Assembly (NCBI GenBank): GCA_030647435.1 | Contig: JAUSJX010000042.1 | Location: 1 to 41,066 of the forward strand | DNA from: Candidatus Rokuibacteriota bacterium | GTDB taxonomy: Bacteria > Methylomirabilota > Methylomirabilia > Rokubacteriales > CSP1-6 | Length of the DNA: 41,066 nucleotides | Reading direction: 5' to 3' | In this document: positions 8,201 to 16,694 of the stretch, piece after piece | Position numbering within the stretch: the first letter of the stretch is position 1 | Layout: the number at the start of each line of letters is the position of its first letter | Position numbers and translations under genes: made by a program | Notes under the pieces: model-generated | Database searches by the model: none | Told to the model about the DNA's origin: nothing | Seen by the model: only the letters and a program-made list of their open reading frames with translations

Positions 8201-9207
8201 GCGAGCGCCTCCTCGACGTCAAGAACCTCCGAAAGCACTTCCCGATCCGGAAGGGCATCCTGCGCCGGGTGGTGGGGCAGGTGCGCGCGGTGGACGACGT
8301 CTCCTTCCACGTGGACCGCGGCGAGACGCTGGCGCTGGTCGGCGAGAGCGGCTGCGGCAAGACCACGACGTCGCGCTGCATCCTGCGGGCGCTGTCGCCG
8401 ACCGGGGGGCAGATCCTCTTCCGCGCCGAGGGCGGCCACGTGCTCGACGTCGCGGCGCTCGGGCGCCGTGACCTCCGCCCGCTTCGCCGGCAGATGCAGA
8501 TGATCTTCCAGGATCCGTTCTCCTCGCTCAACCCGCGGCGGACGCTTCTCGACATCGTGGCCGAGCCGCTCGTGGCCAACGGCATCGGCACCAAGCAGGA
8601 GCGGGTGGACCGCGTGGTCGAGCTGCTGCGGCTGGTGGGCCTGCGGCCCGAGTACATGCGCCGCTACCCGCACGCCTTCAGCGGCGGCCAGCGCCAGCGG
8701 GTCGGCATCGCGCGCGCACTCGCCGTCAACCCGAGCCTCGTCGTCGCCGACGAGCCCGTCTCGGCGCTCGACGTGTCGGTGCAGGCGCAGATCCTGAACC
8801 TGCTCCAGGACCTCCAGGCGAAGCTCGGGCTGACGTACCTCTTCGTGGCCCACGACCTCTCCGTGGTCAGGCTCGTCAGCGACCGCGTCGCCGTCATGTA
8901 CGTGGGGCGGATCGTTGAACTAGCACCGACGGAGGCTCTCTTCGCCGCGCCCAAGCATCCGTACACCGAGGCGCTGCTCGCCGCGGTGCCGAAGCCGGAT
9001 CCGCGCCTCCGGGCCCGCCGTATCCTCCTCGAAGGCGAAGTCGCGGATCCGTCCAACCCGCCGGCCGGCTGTCACTTCCACCCGCGCTGCTCGTACGCGG
9101 TGGAGCAGTGCCGCGTGGAGACCCCGGCGCTTACGGAGATCGCGCCTGGGCATGCCGTCTCGTGCCACCGCGCCCAAGAGCTGTCGCTGCGCGGGGTCGT
9201 GGAGTAG
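8197..9207 (+). CDS. ABC transporter ATP-binding protein, DppF/OppF type
   Basis: The 336-residue second ATPase of the same transporter. Walker A GESGCGKT is at residues 49-56; the Q-loop reads [13 protein letters not shown], the signature [15 protein letters not shown] and Walker [13 protein letters not shown]. The C-terminal oligopeptide domain with [11 protein letters not shown] follows. The start ATG 8197 overlaps the preceding TGA by four bases. With the four genes upstream this completes a canonical binding protein-permease-permease-ATPase-ATPase operon, so the transporter is probably functional. Confidence 0.93.
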   Translation: MSERLLDVKNLRKHFPIRKGILRRVVGQVRAVDDVSFHVDRGETLALVGESGCGKTTTSRCILRALSPTGGQILFRAEGGHVLDVAALGRRDLRPLRRQMQMIFQDPFSSLNPRRTLLDIVAEPLVANGIGTKQERVDRVVELLRLVGLRPEYMRRYPHAFSGGQRQRVGIARALAVNPSLVVADEPVSALDVSVQAQILNLLQDLQAKLGLTYLFVAHDLSVVRLVSDRVAVMYVGRIVELAPTEALFAAPKHPYTEALLAAVPKPDPRLRARRILLEGEVADPSNPPAGCHFHPRCSYAVEQCRVETPALTEIAPGHAVSCHRAQELSLRGVVE

Positions 9208-9216
9208 GGTAGGGCC

Positions 9217-10266
9217 GTGGCGGACGGCAGCCAGGCGTTTCCCGTCGCAGACATCCCGAGGCTCCGCGCGCGCCTCATCCTGCCGCTTTCGCTCGTGGCG
9301 GCCGTGGTGGTCGGGGGGACGCTCGGATACTTCTGGCTCTGGCGCGACCTGGGCGGCACGTGGCTCGACGCGCTCTTCATGACGGTGACGACCATCACCA
9401 CGGTCGGGTACGGCGAGGTCAAGCCGCTCGACTCGGCCGCCCGCATCTTTACGATGTTCATCGCGATCGTCGGGGTCGGCAGCCTCTTCTACACCTTCGG
9501 CGTGGTGATGGAGTACCTCGTCGCGGTGCGGCTGGCCGATCCCACGGGGAGACGCAAGATGGAGAAGCACATCGAGGCGCTGAGCGGACACATCATCCTG
9601 GCCGGCCTCGGCCGCGTGGGACGGCAGGCCGCGCAGGAACTCCACGAGGCGCGCATGCCGTTCCTCGTGGTCGACCCCGCCGATGCGACCGTCCACCAGG
9701 CCGAGGAACACGGCTGGCTGTGCCAGCAGGGCGACGCCACCGACGACGCGGTGCTCGAGCGGGCCGGCGTCCGGCGCGCGCGCGGGCTCATCGCCACCAC
9801 GGCCAACGACGCCACGAACATGTACATCGTGCTCTCGGCGCGGGTGCTCAACCCGAAGCTCTACATCGTCTCGCGCGCAGTGGACGAGTCGAGCGTGTCC
9901 AAGCTCACGCGCGCCGGCGCAGACCGGGCGATCAGCCCGTACGCCATCGGCGGTCACCGTCTCGCGCACCTGATCCTGAGCCCCACGGTCGTGGACTTCT
10001 TCGAGACGGCCCTGCGCCGGGGCAACGAGGCGCTCAACATCGAGGCACTGGCCGTGGGCGCCGAGAGTCCGGCGGCGGGCCGCACGCTCGAAATGCTTGC
10101 CGTCCGACAGGCCACGGGGGCGACGGTGCTGGCCATCATGCGCGACGGCAACCCCGTGGTGAACCCGCCGGGCGACATGACGCTGGCCGCCGGCGACCGG
10201 CTGCTGGCGCTCGGCACGCGGGAGCAGCTCGAGCGCGTCGAGCGCGTGCTCGCCGGGCGGAGCTGA
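9217..10266 (+). CDS. Two-helix potassium channel with RCK (TrkA-N/TrkA-C) regulatory domain
   Basis: A 349-residue ion channel subunit. Two membrane helices (about residues 20-42 and 76-103) flank a pore loop with the K+ selectivity filter TTVGYGE (residues 61-67). A TrkA-N/RCK Rossmann domain follows with GLGRVG at 130-135, then a TrkA-C domain to the end (PAAGRTLEMLAV..ATGATVLAIMRDG..VVNPPGDMTLAAGDRLLALGT). This is the MthK/Kch-like plan: tetrameric inner-membrane channels gated by ligand or nucleotide binding to RCK rings. GTG 9217 lies nine bases after the ABC ATPase stop, so it may be co-transcribed, although no functional link to the transporter is evident. The next gene starts four bases later. 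Confidence 0.9.
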   Translation: MADGSQAFPVADIPRLRARLILPLSLVAAVVVGGTLGYFWLWRDLGGTWLDALFMTVTTITTVGYGEVKPLDSAARIFTMFIAIVGVGSLFYTFGVVMEYLVAVRLADPTGRRKMEKHIEALSGHIILAGLGRVGRQAAQELHEARMPFLVVDPADATVHQAEEHGWLCQQGDATDDAVLERAGVRRARGLIATTANDATNMYIVLSARVLNPKLYIVSRAVDESSVSKLTRAGADRAISPYAIGGHRLAHLILSPTVVDFFETALRRGNEALNIEALAVGAESPAAGRTLEMLAVRQATGATVLAIMRDGNPVVNPPGDMTLAAGDRLLALGTREQLERVERVLAGRS

Positions 10267-10270
10267 TTCC

Positions 10271-10882
10271 ATGCGAGGCATGATCGCGCTGGCGGGAGCC
10301 ATCGTGGTCGCGGGAGCCGCATGGGGGGCGTCGCTCGCGCCGACTCCGGAGCAGACACTCGGGCCCTTCTATCCGAGCGTGCTGCCCGAGGACCGCGACG
10401 CGGACCTGCTCGTGATCAAGGGCCGGGCCGACCGGGCGCAGGGCACCGTGCTTCACCTGACGGGGCGCGTGACCGACACGAGCGGCGCCCCCGTCGCCGA
10501 CGCGCGGATCGAGATCTGGCAGAGCGACGTCTATGGCCGCTACCTGCCCCCCAAGGATGGCGCCCCGGGGCAGCGGGACCCGAACTTCCAGGGCTACGGG
10601 CAGACCCGCACCGATGCCGCGGGCGCGTACAAGTTTCGGACGATCCGCCCGGTGCCCTACGAGTCCCGTCCTCCTCACATCCACGTCCAGGTGACGCACC
10701 CGCGCTTCCGTGCCCTCGTGACCCAGATGTACGTGGTGGGCGAGCCGGGACGCGAGAATCCCGCCTACTTCGGAGGCCAGCGGGTCCGCGACGCGCTCTC
10801 GGTGACGCTCTACCCCGCCGACGGCGCGGAGCCCGGCACCCTCAGCACGCGCTTCGACATCGTGCTCGTCCCGGCGCGGTGA
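10271..10882 (+). CDS. Exported intradiol ring-cleavage dioxygenase-like protein
   Basis: A 203-residue protein of the protocatechuate 3,4-dioxygenase beta/catechol dioxygenase fold. After a probable signal peptide (residues 1-20, ending Ala-Trp-Gly-Ala) comes the TLGPFYP motif, then IEIWQSDVYGRY and RTIRPVPYESRPPHIHVQV. By comparison with PcaH the four non-haem Fe(III) ligands correspond to Tyr91, Tyr130, His136 and His138, and Arg133 matches the catalytic arginine, so it should be active. Oxidative opening of catechol-type rings is the family reaction. The predicted export is notable because classical enzymes are cytoplasmic; extracytoplasmic members are known but their substrates are poorly defined. 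It lies four bases after the channel gene, and a large hairpin follows it. Confidence 0.85.
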   Translation: MRGMIALAGAIVVAGAAWGASLAPTPEQTLGPFYPSVLPEDRDADLLVIKGRADRAQGTVLHLTGRVTDTSGAPVADARIEIWQSDVYGRYLPPKDGAPGQRDPNFQGYGQTRTDAAGAYKFRTIRPVPYESRPPHIHVQVTHPRFRALVTQMYVVGEPGRENPAYFGGQRVRDALSVTLYPADGAEPGTLSTRFDIVLVPAR

Positions 10883-10916
10883 GCGCCTCGCGCCGCGTCG
10901 AAGCCACCTTCACCCG

Positions 10917-11056
10917 CTAGCAGGCGGCTCAAAAAGGTCCAGATGCGAGGCGGCGCCCGACGGCCGCACGCGAGGCGTAGTCTCTCTACGTTGAGCGTGC
11001 GGTCGAGGGCGCCAACGAAGCAGATGGGCCTTTTTCAGCCGCCTGCCAGCCTGCTA
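10917..11056. repeat. 140-bp imperfect hairpin (MITE-like palindromic element)
   Basis: A single long inverted repeat fills the gap between two convergent genes. The outer arms read CTAGCAGGCGGCTCAAAAAGG from 10917 and its near-complement ending CTAG at 11053-11056. The right arm has an extra 8-base piece (GCCTGCCAGCC instead of GCCTG). Inner arms pair around GGCGCCC and CGCACGC down to a small stem CGTAG/CTACG with a TCTCT loop. Both ends are CTAG, and the right-hand CTAG supplies the TAG stop codon of the carboxyltransferase gene. It could act as a bidirectional terminator, but the length and boundaries look more like a mobile palindromic unit. Confidence 0.75.
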
Positions 11057-12598
11057 GAACTTCGTCGGCCAGTTGGCGAGGTGGTGCTGGCCGATGGTGC
11101 CGCGGCTCTCCCACGTGTCGAGGAACTGGATGATCACGTCGCGGGTCTGCGCCGGCGCGATGACCTCGTGGACGAGGTGCCGGGCCGCCGCGCCGTAGGG
11201 CAGCGTGTCCCACTCCCACTGCTCGAGCAGCTCCTTCCGGCGCGCCGCCCGCTCCGACGGGTCGAGGGCGCCGAGCGCCGCGCCGTGGACCACGTTGACG
11301 CCCGTGTCCGGGTCCATGAAGGACATGTCCGCCGTCGGCCAGGCCAGCAGCAGATCCGAGTAGTCGCCGCCGCCCATGTTGAAGTAGGCCTGCCCGTAGG
11401 TCTTGCGCACGATGATCGAGATGCGCGGCACGCTGACCTGCCCCAGCGCCTCCATCCAGTTGATGATCTTGCCCGGCACGCCCCGGCGCTCGGCCTCGCG
11501 GCCGATGAAGAACCCCGGGATGTCGTGCAGGAAGAGCAGCGGGATGTTGAAGGAGTCGCAGAGGCAGAGGAACGAGATGACCTTGTCGCAGCCGTCGGCG
11601 TCGCAGGCGCCGGCCTTGTACATGGGCTGGTTGGCGACGACGCCCACCACCCGGCCGCCGATGCGCGTGAGGCAGGTGAGGATCGCGCGGCCGAAGCGGG
11701 GCTTGAGCTCGAAGACGAAGCCAACATCGGCCAGGCGCTCGATGACCCGGCGCATGTCGTAGGCTCGCGAGCGCGACTCGGGCACGAGGTCGGCGATGGT
11801 CTCCATCTCCGATCCCGAGCCCGTGGGCACGGCCGCGGGGGGCGGCGCCTGCCCCGCGGGAGTGGGCAGGTAGGAGAGCGCCCGTTGGACCAGCGCCAGG
11901 CACTCCTCATCCGTCTCGCCGACGAGGTCGGCGAAGCCCGTCTCCTCGGCGTGGACCTTGACGCCGCCGAGATCCTCGGCGGAGACCCGCTCGCCCGTCG
12001 CCAGCTCGAGCACGCGCGGGCCGGAGACGGCCATCGAGGCGCCCGTCCACATCACGACGATGTCCGACAGGCAGGCGTTCCACGTCGGCAGGCCGTAGGA
12101 CTGGCCGAGCACGGCCGTCACCATGGGCACCTGCCGGCGCCGCGTGCCGTAGTAGGTCGAGTTGCCGAAGGAGGCGATGCCGGCCGAGCCCATGATGTCC
12201 GGCATGCGCGCGCCGCCGGCCTCGGCGAGGTAGACGATGGGCACGCCGCGCTTCGTCGCCAGCGCCTTGAGCTCCGCCTCCTTCTGCGAGGCGACGCGGC
12301 TCGACGTGGCGGCCATCACGGTGAAGTCGTTGGAGGAGACGGCGACGGGGCGGCCGTCGATCTTCGCGAGCCCCGCGACCTTGGAGTCGGCCGGCGTTTT
12401 CTCCTCGTCGCCCGGCATGTCGGAGACGTTGAAGGTACCGAGCTCCATGAAGGAGCCCGCGTCCACCAGCCGCTCGATGCGCTCGCGGGCGTTGAGTCTT
12501 CCCTCGGCGCGGCGCTTGGCCAGGCGCTCGGGCCCGCCCATCGCGCGGGCCCGAGCGCGGCGCGCCTCGAAGTCCTTCATCCGTTCGTCCCAACTCAC
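11054..12598 (-). CDS. Acyl-CoA carboxylase carboxyltransferase subunit (PccB/AccD-like)
   Basis: A 514-residue biotin-dependent carboxyltransferase that moves carboxyl from carboxybiotin to an acyl-CoA. It begins ERMKDFEARRARAR and GRLNARERIERLVDAGSF, as in propionyl-CoA carboxylase beta chains. It has both crotonase-fold halves, with the usual GGARMPDIMGS region in the N-terminal half and DIPGFFIGREAERRGVPGK and FNMGGGD..LAWPTADMSFMDPD in the C-terminal half. The acyl-CoA is not predictable; propionyl-, methylcrotonyl- or geranyl-type substrates are all possible. The GTG start overlaps the stop of the upstream permease (GTGA), making it the last gene of a transporter operon. No biotin carboxylase or biotin-carrier gene is nearby. 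The stop codon lies in the end of the hairpin element. Confidence 0.9.
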   Translation of the reverse strand: MSWDERMKDFEARRARARAMGGPERLAKRRAEGRLNARERIERLVDAGSFMELGTFNVSDMPGDEEKTPADSKVAGLAKIDGRPVAVSSNDFTVMAATSSRVASQKEAELKALATKRGVPIVYLAEAGGARMPDIMGSAGIASFGNSTYYGTRRRQVPMVTAVLGQSYGLPTWNACLSDIVVMWTGASMAVSGPRVLELATGERVSAEDLGGVKVHAEETGFADLVGETDEECLALVQRALSYLPTPAGQAPPPAAVPTGSGSEMETIADLVPESRSRAYDMRRVIERLADVGFVFELKPRFGRAILTCLTRIGGRVVGVVANQPMYKAGACDADGCDKVISFLCLCDSFNIPLLFLHDIPGFFIGREAERRGVPGKIINWMEALGQVSVPRISIIVRKTYGQAYFNMGGGDYSDLLLAWPTADMSFMDPDTGVNVVHGAALGALDPSERAARRKELLEQWEWDTLPYGAAARHLVHEVIAPAQTRDVIIQFLDTWESRGTIGQHHLANWPTKF

Positions 12599-13476
12599 GT
12601 GGAGGCCTCTGTCCGTGCGTGCTTGGGGTCGAGGGCGTCGCGCAGGCCGTCGCCCACGAAGTTGAAGGCGAGCGCTGTCAGCAGGATGGCGAGCCCCGGC
12701 ATGAAGACGAGCCAGGGCGCGAGCCGCATGAATCGGTAGCCGCGCCCGACGTCCGCGCCCCAGGAGGGCGTGGGCGGCTTGATGCCGATGCCGAGGAAGC
12801 TCAAGCTCGTCTCGGCCAGGAGGGCGAAAGCGATGGACACCGAGACCTGAACGATGATGGGCGCCGACACGTTGGGCAGGATGTGGCGGAGGAGGATGCG
12901 GCCGTGCGTGGCGCCGGCGGCGCGCGCCCCCTCGACGAAGAGCTCCTCGCGGAGCGCGAGCGTCTGGCCACGCACGAGCCGCGCGAAGCGCGGCATGTAG
13001 ACGACGCCGACGGCGACCATGACGTTGCCGAGCCCGGGACCGAGCGCCGCGGCGATGGCCATGGCGAGCACGAGGGCGGGGAAGGCTTGGACCGCGTCCA
13101 CGAGGCGCATCAGAAAATCGTCGAGCCGGCCGCCCGAGTAGCCCGCCGCGAGGCCGACCGGGATGCCGGAGAGCGCCGCGATGGCCACGGCCAGGCAGGC
13201 GGCCGAGAGCGACAGCCGCGCGCCGTGGAGCAGGCGCGACAGCACGTCGCGTCCGAGGTCGTCGGTGCCGAGCAGGTGATGCTCAGAGGGCGCGGCCAGC
13301 GCGTCCGAGAGGTTCTGCTTGAGCGGATCCCACGGGGCGACGATCGGCGCCAGCGCAGCCCCGCCCAGCAGCGCCACGAGGAAGCACGCGCCCGCTGAAG
13401 CTGTGCGGCTTCGCCCGAAGCGCCGCGCCGCCCTGCGCGCCTCAGGAAAGGCGGATGCGGGGATCGACCCAGCCAT
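12595..13476 (-). CDS. ABC transporter permease, DppC/OppC type (second system)
   Basis: The 293-residue inner-membrane permease has an N-terminal helix (about 29-50), the signature LLGTDDLGRDVLSRLLHGARLSL and an EAA loop VEGARAAGATHGRILLRHILPN. The C-terminus VGDGLRDALDPK is typical. The start ATG 13476 lies 35 bases inside the previous permease gene; no later ATG preserves the N-terminal region. It pairs with the DppB-type permease just upstream. No ATPase genes accompany this set, so it must borrow ATPases, perhaps those at 7184-9207 or others outside the window. Confidence 0.9.
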   Translation of the reverse strand: MAGSIPASAFPEARRAARRFGRSRTASAGACFLVALLGGAALAPIVAPWDPLKQNLSDALAAPSEHHLLGTDDLGRDVLSRLLHGARLSLSAACLAVAIAALSGIPVGLAAGYSGGRLDDFLMRLVDAVQAFPALVLAMAIAAALGPGLGNVMVAVGVVYMPRFARLVRGQTLALREELFVEGARAAGATHGRILLRHILPNVSAPIIVQVSVSIAFALLAETSLSFLGIGIKPPTPSWGADVGRGYRFMRLAPWLVFMPGLAILLTALAFNFVGDGLRDALDPKHARTEAST

Positions 13477-14389
13477 AGACGACGTCGGAGACGAGGTTGA
13501 CCGCGATGACGATCAGCACCATGACGAGCACGGCGCCCTGGAGCATGGGGAAGTCGCGGGTGAGCACGGCTTCGAGATTCAGGCGCCCGAGCCCCGGCAG
13601 GGCGAAGATGGACTCGACGACCACCGTGGCGCCGACCAGGCGCGAGATGGTCAGCCCCGAGACCGTGATCATCGGGATGAGGGCATTTCTGAGCGCGTGC
13701 TTCCAGATCACCCCGCGCTCGGCGAGCCCCTTGGCGCGCGCCGTGCGCACGTAGTCCGTGTTGAGCGTGTCCTGGAGCGCCGAGCGTAGCTGGCGCGTAA
13801 TCTCGGCGACGGCGGAGGCGCCGAGGGTGAGCGTGGGCAGGATCGCGTGGCGGAGCCCGTCCCACGGCGCCTCCAGCGGGCTCGCGTAGCCCGTCGCCGG
13901 CAGCCAGCGCAGGTGGAGCGCGAGCGCCAGCACCAGCATGGAGCCCAGCCAGAAATTCGGCACCGCCACGCCGAAGGCGGCGATGCCGCTCGCGCAGCTG
14001 CCCATGAACCCGCCGCGCTTCGAGGCCGCGACGACGGCAAGAGGGAAGCCCAGGAGGAGCCCGAAGGCCGTGGCCGCGACCGCGAGCCCGAGCGTGACCG
14101 GCAGGCGGTCGCGCAGCGCCTCGATGACGGGCTGGCCCGTGCGGAGCGAGGTGCCGAGGTCGCCGCGCGCGGCGCGCGCGAGCCAGAGGCCGTACTGGAC
14201 GTACAGCGGCCGGTTGAGGCCCATCCGCTCGCGGATAGCGGCGAGCTTCTCCTCGGTGACGTTCTCGAGGCCGACCAGCGCGACGGCGGGGTCACCCGGC
14301 AGCAGCAGGACGAGCGAGAAGACGAGAGAGGTGACCAGCAGCACCAGCGGGATGACGGCGAGGAGCCGCCGCCGGAGGAAAGCGCCCAC
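13442..14389 (-). CDS. ABC transporter permease, DppB/OppB type (second system)
   Basis: This 315-residue permease starts MGAFLRRRLLAVIPLVLLVTSLVF and has the family signature IRERMGLNRPLYVQYGLWLARAARGDLG. An EAA loop RTARAKGLAERGVIWKHALRNAL and the C-terminal WVDPRIRLS follow, with six predicted helices. ATG 14389 is one base from the stop of the binding-protein gene, and the 3' end overlaps the DppC-type gene by 35 bases, so translation is probably coupled along the operon. Confidence 0.9.
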   Translation of the reverse strand: MGAFLRRRLLAVIPLVLLVTSLVFSLVLLLPGDPAVALVGLENVTEEKLAAIRERMGLNRPLYVQYGLWLARAARGDLGTSLRTGQPVIEALRDRLPVTLGLAVAATAFGLLLGFPLAVVAASKRGGFMGSCASGIAAFGVAVPNFWLGSMLVLALALHLRWLPATGYASPLEAPWDGLRHAILPTLTLGASAVAEITRQLRSALQDTLNTDYVRTARAKGLAERGVIWKHALRNALIPMITVSGLTISRLVGATVVVESIFALPGLGRLNLEAVLTRDFPMLQGAVLVMVLIVIAVNLVSDVVYGWVDPRIRLS

Positions 14390-14390
14390 G

Positions 14391-15911
14391 CTAGCGGCTC
14401 GGGCGGAGCCAGACCCCCCGGAAGGCGGGCTTGCCGAGGAGGTTCGGCTGATAACCCTCCACGTTGGTCGCCATGCCTTCGAGCACCGGGGCTACATAGA
14501 GCGGCACGTCCACCGCCTCCTGCTGAATGATCTCGTCGATCTTCTGGTAGAGCGCGCGGCGCTCCTCGAGCTTGTACACGCTCTTGGCCTGGTCCATCAG
14601 CTCCTCGAGGCGCGCGACCTGGTACTTGCCGGGATTGTAAAAGCCCGTGCTGTGGAACATGCCGCGGACGGACTGGTCGGGGTCGGGACGGCCCGTCCAC
14701 CGGTAGTTGGCCGCCATGAACTCCTGGCCGCGGAAATAGCCCTGCACGCCCTTGGCGAGCTCCATCGGCTTCAGGTCCACCTTGATGCCGACCGCGGCCA
14801 GCTGCGCCTGGATCGCTTCCGCGCGACGCACGTGCTCGGGCGCGGGCTCGACCACCATGTCGAAGGTGAAGCCATTGGGCAGCCCCGCCTCGATGAGCTT
14901 GGCTTTCGCGCGCGCCGGGTCGTGCGGCCACGGCTTGAGCGCGGGGTTCGACGCCCAGTAGACGGACGGGAACGGAGTCACCGCGACGTCGGTCAGCCCG
15001 AACATCACCGTGCGGACCAGCGCGGCCCGATCGATCGCGAGGTTGATCGCCTCGCGCGCCGCCTTCTTGTCGAGCGGGGGCTTGGACATATTGAGGTAGA
15101 TGCGCCAGTAGGCGAGCGACGGCCCCTCGTAGGTCTTGATGCCCTTCTCGCCCTTGAGCGACGCGAAATCCTGGGTCGGGATCTCCATGATGAAGTCCAC
15201 CTGGCCGCTCCGGAGCGCGTTCACCCGTGTGTCGCCATCGGGCATGATGCGTATCAGGATGCCGTCCAGGTAGGGCCGCCCAGGCTCCCAGTACTCCTGG
15301 AACCGATCGAGCCGCACGGAATCTCCCGGCGTCCACTTGGTCAGCCGGTACTCTCCCGCGCCCACCGGCGTGCGCCCGAACTGGTCACCCAGCTTCTGCA
15401 CGGCGGTGGGCGAGACCATCATGCCGGCCCTGTCGGTGAAGGCCAGGACCAGCGAGGCGTCTGGGCGCTTGAGGCGCAGCCTGACGGTGAACGCGTCCAC
15501 GACCTCGACGGCCTCGATGTTGATGAGCTCCGAGACCATGCTCGACACCGTCTTGTCCTGGGCCCGCAGCAGGTTGAACCGGACGGCTTCCGCGTTGAAG
15601 GGCGTGCCGTCATGGAACTTGACGTTCTTCCTGAGGCGCAGGATGAGCGTCTTCGGATCGGGCGTTTCCCAGGACTCGGCGAGCCCCGGGCGCGGCTGGA
15701 GCTTGTCGTCGAAGCGGACGAGGGTGTCGAAGACCGGGTAGAGGTACATGTGGTCGGTGCCGGAGGCGCCCTTGTGCGGGTCGAAGGTCGAGACCTCCGC
15801 CCGGAGCGCCACCCGGAGCACGCCGCCCGCCCGCGGCTGGGCCAGGGCCGGGTCGGCGCCGAGCCAGGCGGCCAGCAGCGCGCATATCGTCACCACGCCG
15901 ATCCGCTTCAT
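14391..15911 (-). CDS. ABC transporter substrate-binding protein, family 5 (second system)
   Basis: A 506-residue SBP_bac_5 protein that captures ligand in the periplasm for the two permeases encoded downstream. ATG 15911 is chosen over an upstream TTG (15950) because it starts directly with a Sec signal peptide (MKRIGVVTICALLAAWLGADPALA) and because the TTG lies inside a -35 box. The family motif RLRKNVKFHDGTPFNAEAVRFNL is present, with the usual two-lobe layout to the C-terminal PAFRGVWL. The only sequence between promoter and ATG is about ten bases, with no ribosome-binding site. Confidence 0.9.
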   Translation of the reverse strand: MKRIGVVTICALLAAWLGADPALAQPRAGGVLRVALRAEVSTFDPHKGASGTDHMYLYPVFDTLVRFDDKLQPRPGLAESWETPDPKTLILRLRKNVKFHDGTPFNAEAVRFNLLRAQDKTVSSMVSELINIEAVEVVDAFTVRLRLKRPDASLVLAFTDRAGMMVSPTAVQKLGDQFGRTPVGAGEYRLTKWTPGDSVRLDRFQEYWEPGRPYLDGILIRIMPDGDTRVNALRSGQVDFIMEIPTQDFASLKGEKGIKTYEGPSLAYWRIYLNMSKPPLDKKAAREAINLAIDRAALVRTVMFGLTDVAVTPFPSVYWASNPALKPWPHDPARAKAKLIEAGLPNGFTFDMVVEPAPEHVRRAEAIQAQLAAVGIKVDLKPMELAKGVQGYFRGQEFMAANYRWTGRPDPDQSVRGMFHSTGFYNPGKYQVARLEELMDQAKSVYKLEERRALYQKIDEIIQQEAVDVPLYVAPVLEGMATNVEGYQPNLLGKPAFRGVWLRPSR

Positions 15912-15921
15912 GGGTGAGGCG

Positions 15922-15950
15922 ACTCTAGGGGTAAGCGCCGACGCTGTCAA
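15922..15950 (-). promoter_or_regulatory. Sigma-70-type promoter giving a near-leaderless mRNA
   Basis: On the minus strand TTGACA (15950-15945, perfect consensus) is followed after 17 bases by TAGAGT (15927-15922, 4 of 6 consensus). The ATG of the binding-protein gene begins ten bases after the -10 box. Transcription starting about seven bases after the -10 would leave a leader of only a few bases, and no Shine-Dalgarno sequence is present. Confidence 0.6.
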
Positions 15951-16007
15951 GCGGCGTGGCGGCAGCGGTTGCGTTCCTCACCGCCGTGGCCCGACAATGG
16001 CGGCTCC

Positions 16008-16694
16008 ATGCCACGAGCGCGCGGCGTCACGGTGAGGCGGCTCGTCCTGCTGGCTGTGCTCCTGGCCGGCATCGCCTGCGCCGTCATCTGGCGCCGCTAC
16101 CTCACGGTGCCCCAGATCCAGGTCTTCGTGGCGAGCTTGGGCCCCTGGGGGCCGCTGGTCTTCATGCTCGCCTACACGGTCGGCCCCGCCTTCCTCGTGC
16201 CGGGCCTGCCCCTCGACCTGGCGGCCGGCGTCCTCTTCGGGCCCGTCTGGGGCACGGTCTATTCCCTCGTCGGCGCCACGGCCGGCGCCACCGTCGCCTT
16301 CCTCGCCGCGCGCACCGTCGGGCGGGACTGGACGGAGGAGAAGCTCTCGGGGCCCCTCAAGAAGCTCAAGGAGGGCGTGGACAAGGGCGGCTGGGAGTTC
16401 GTCGCCTTCGTGCGCCTCGTGCCCGTCATCCCCTTCAACCTGCTCAACTACGCCCTCGGCCTCACGCGTATAAGGCTCGTGCCGTACGTGCTGGCCTCGT
16501 TCGTCTTCATGGCGCCGGCCGCCGCCGTGTACGTCTACGCGGGCTGGGCGGGGGGCGAGGCGATCGCGGGCGAGGGGGCGATCTCGCAGACGCTCGTGCG
16601 GGTGCTCGTCGCGCTGACCGCGCTCGGGATGCTCGCGGTCCTGCCGCAGCTCGCCGTGCGCTTCGCCAAGAGCAGGCGAAAGCTTCGATCGTGA
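16008..16694 (+). CDS. TVP38/TMEM64 (VTT domain, DedA-like) membrane protein
   Basis: The 228-residue integral membrane protein begins at ATG 16008 with a basic stretch and a helix (about 11-27). The VTT/SNARE-associated domain follows: LGPWGPLVFMLAYTVG, VPGLPLDLAAGVLFGPVWGTVYSLVGATAGATVAFLAAR and, after a charged loop, FVRLVPVIPFNLLNYALGLTRI. Pro- and Gly-containing re-entrant segments of this kind are typical of DedA-superfamily transporters or scramblases. The specific substrate is unknown. It diverges from the binding-protein operon, with about 95 bases between starts, and its stop overlaps a small degraded frame (TGATG). Confidence 0.85.
   Translation: MPRARGVTVRRLVLLAVLLAGIACAVIWRRYLTVPQIQVFVASLGPWGPLVFMLAYTVGPAFLVPGLPLDLAAGVLFGPVWGTVYSLVGATAGATVAFLAARTVGRDWTEEKLSGPLKKLKEGVDKGGWEFVAFVRLVPVIPFNLLNYALGLTRIRLVPYVLASFVFMAPAAAVYVYAGWAGGEAIAGEGAISQTLVRVLVALTALGMLAVLPQLAVRFAKSRRKLRS

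Noticed and set aside
13708-15336. 542-codon minus-strand frame in a second frame over the transporter operon
   Set aside because: It overlaps two clear transporter genes in another frame and reads as low-complexity Arg/Ser/Ala.
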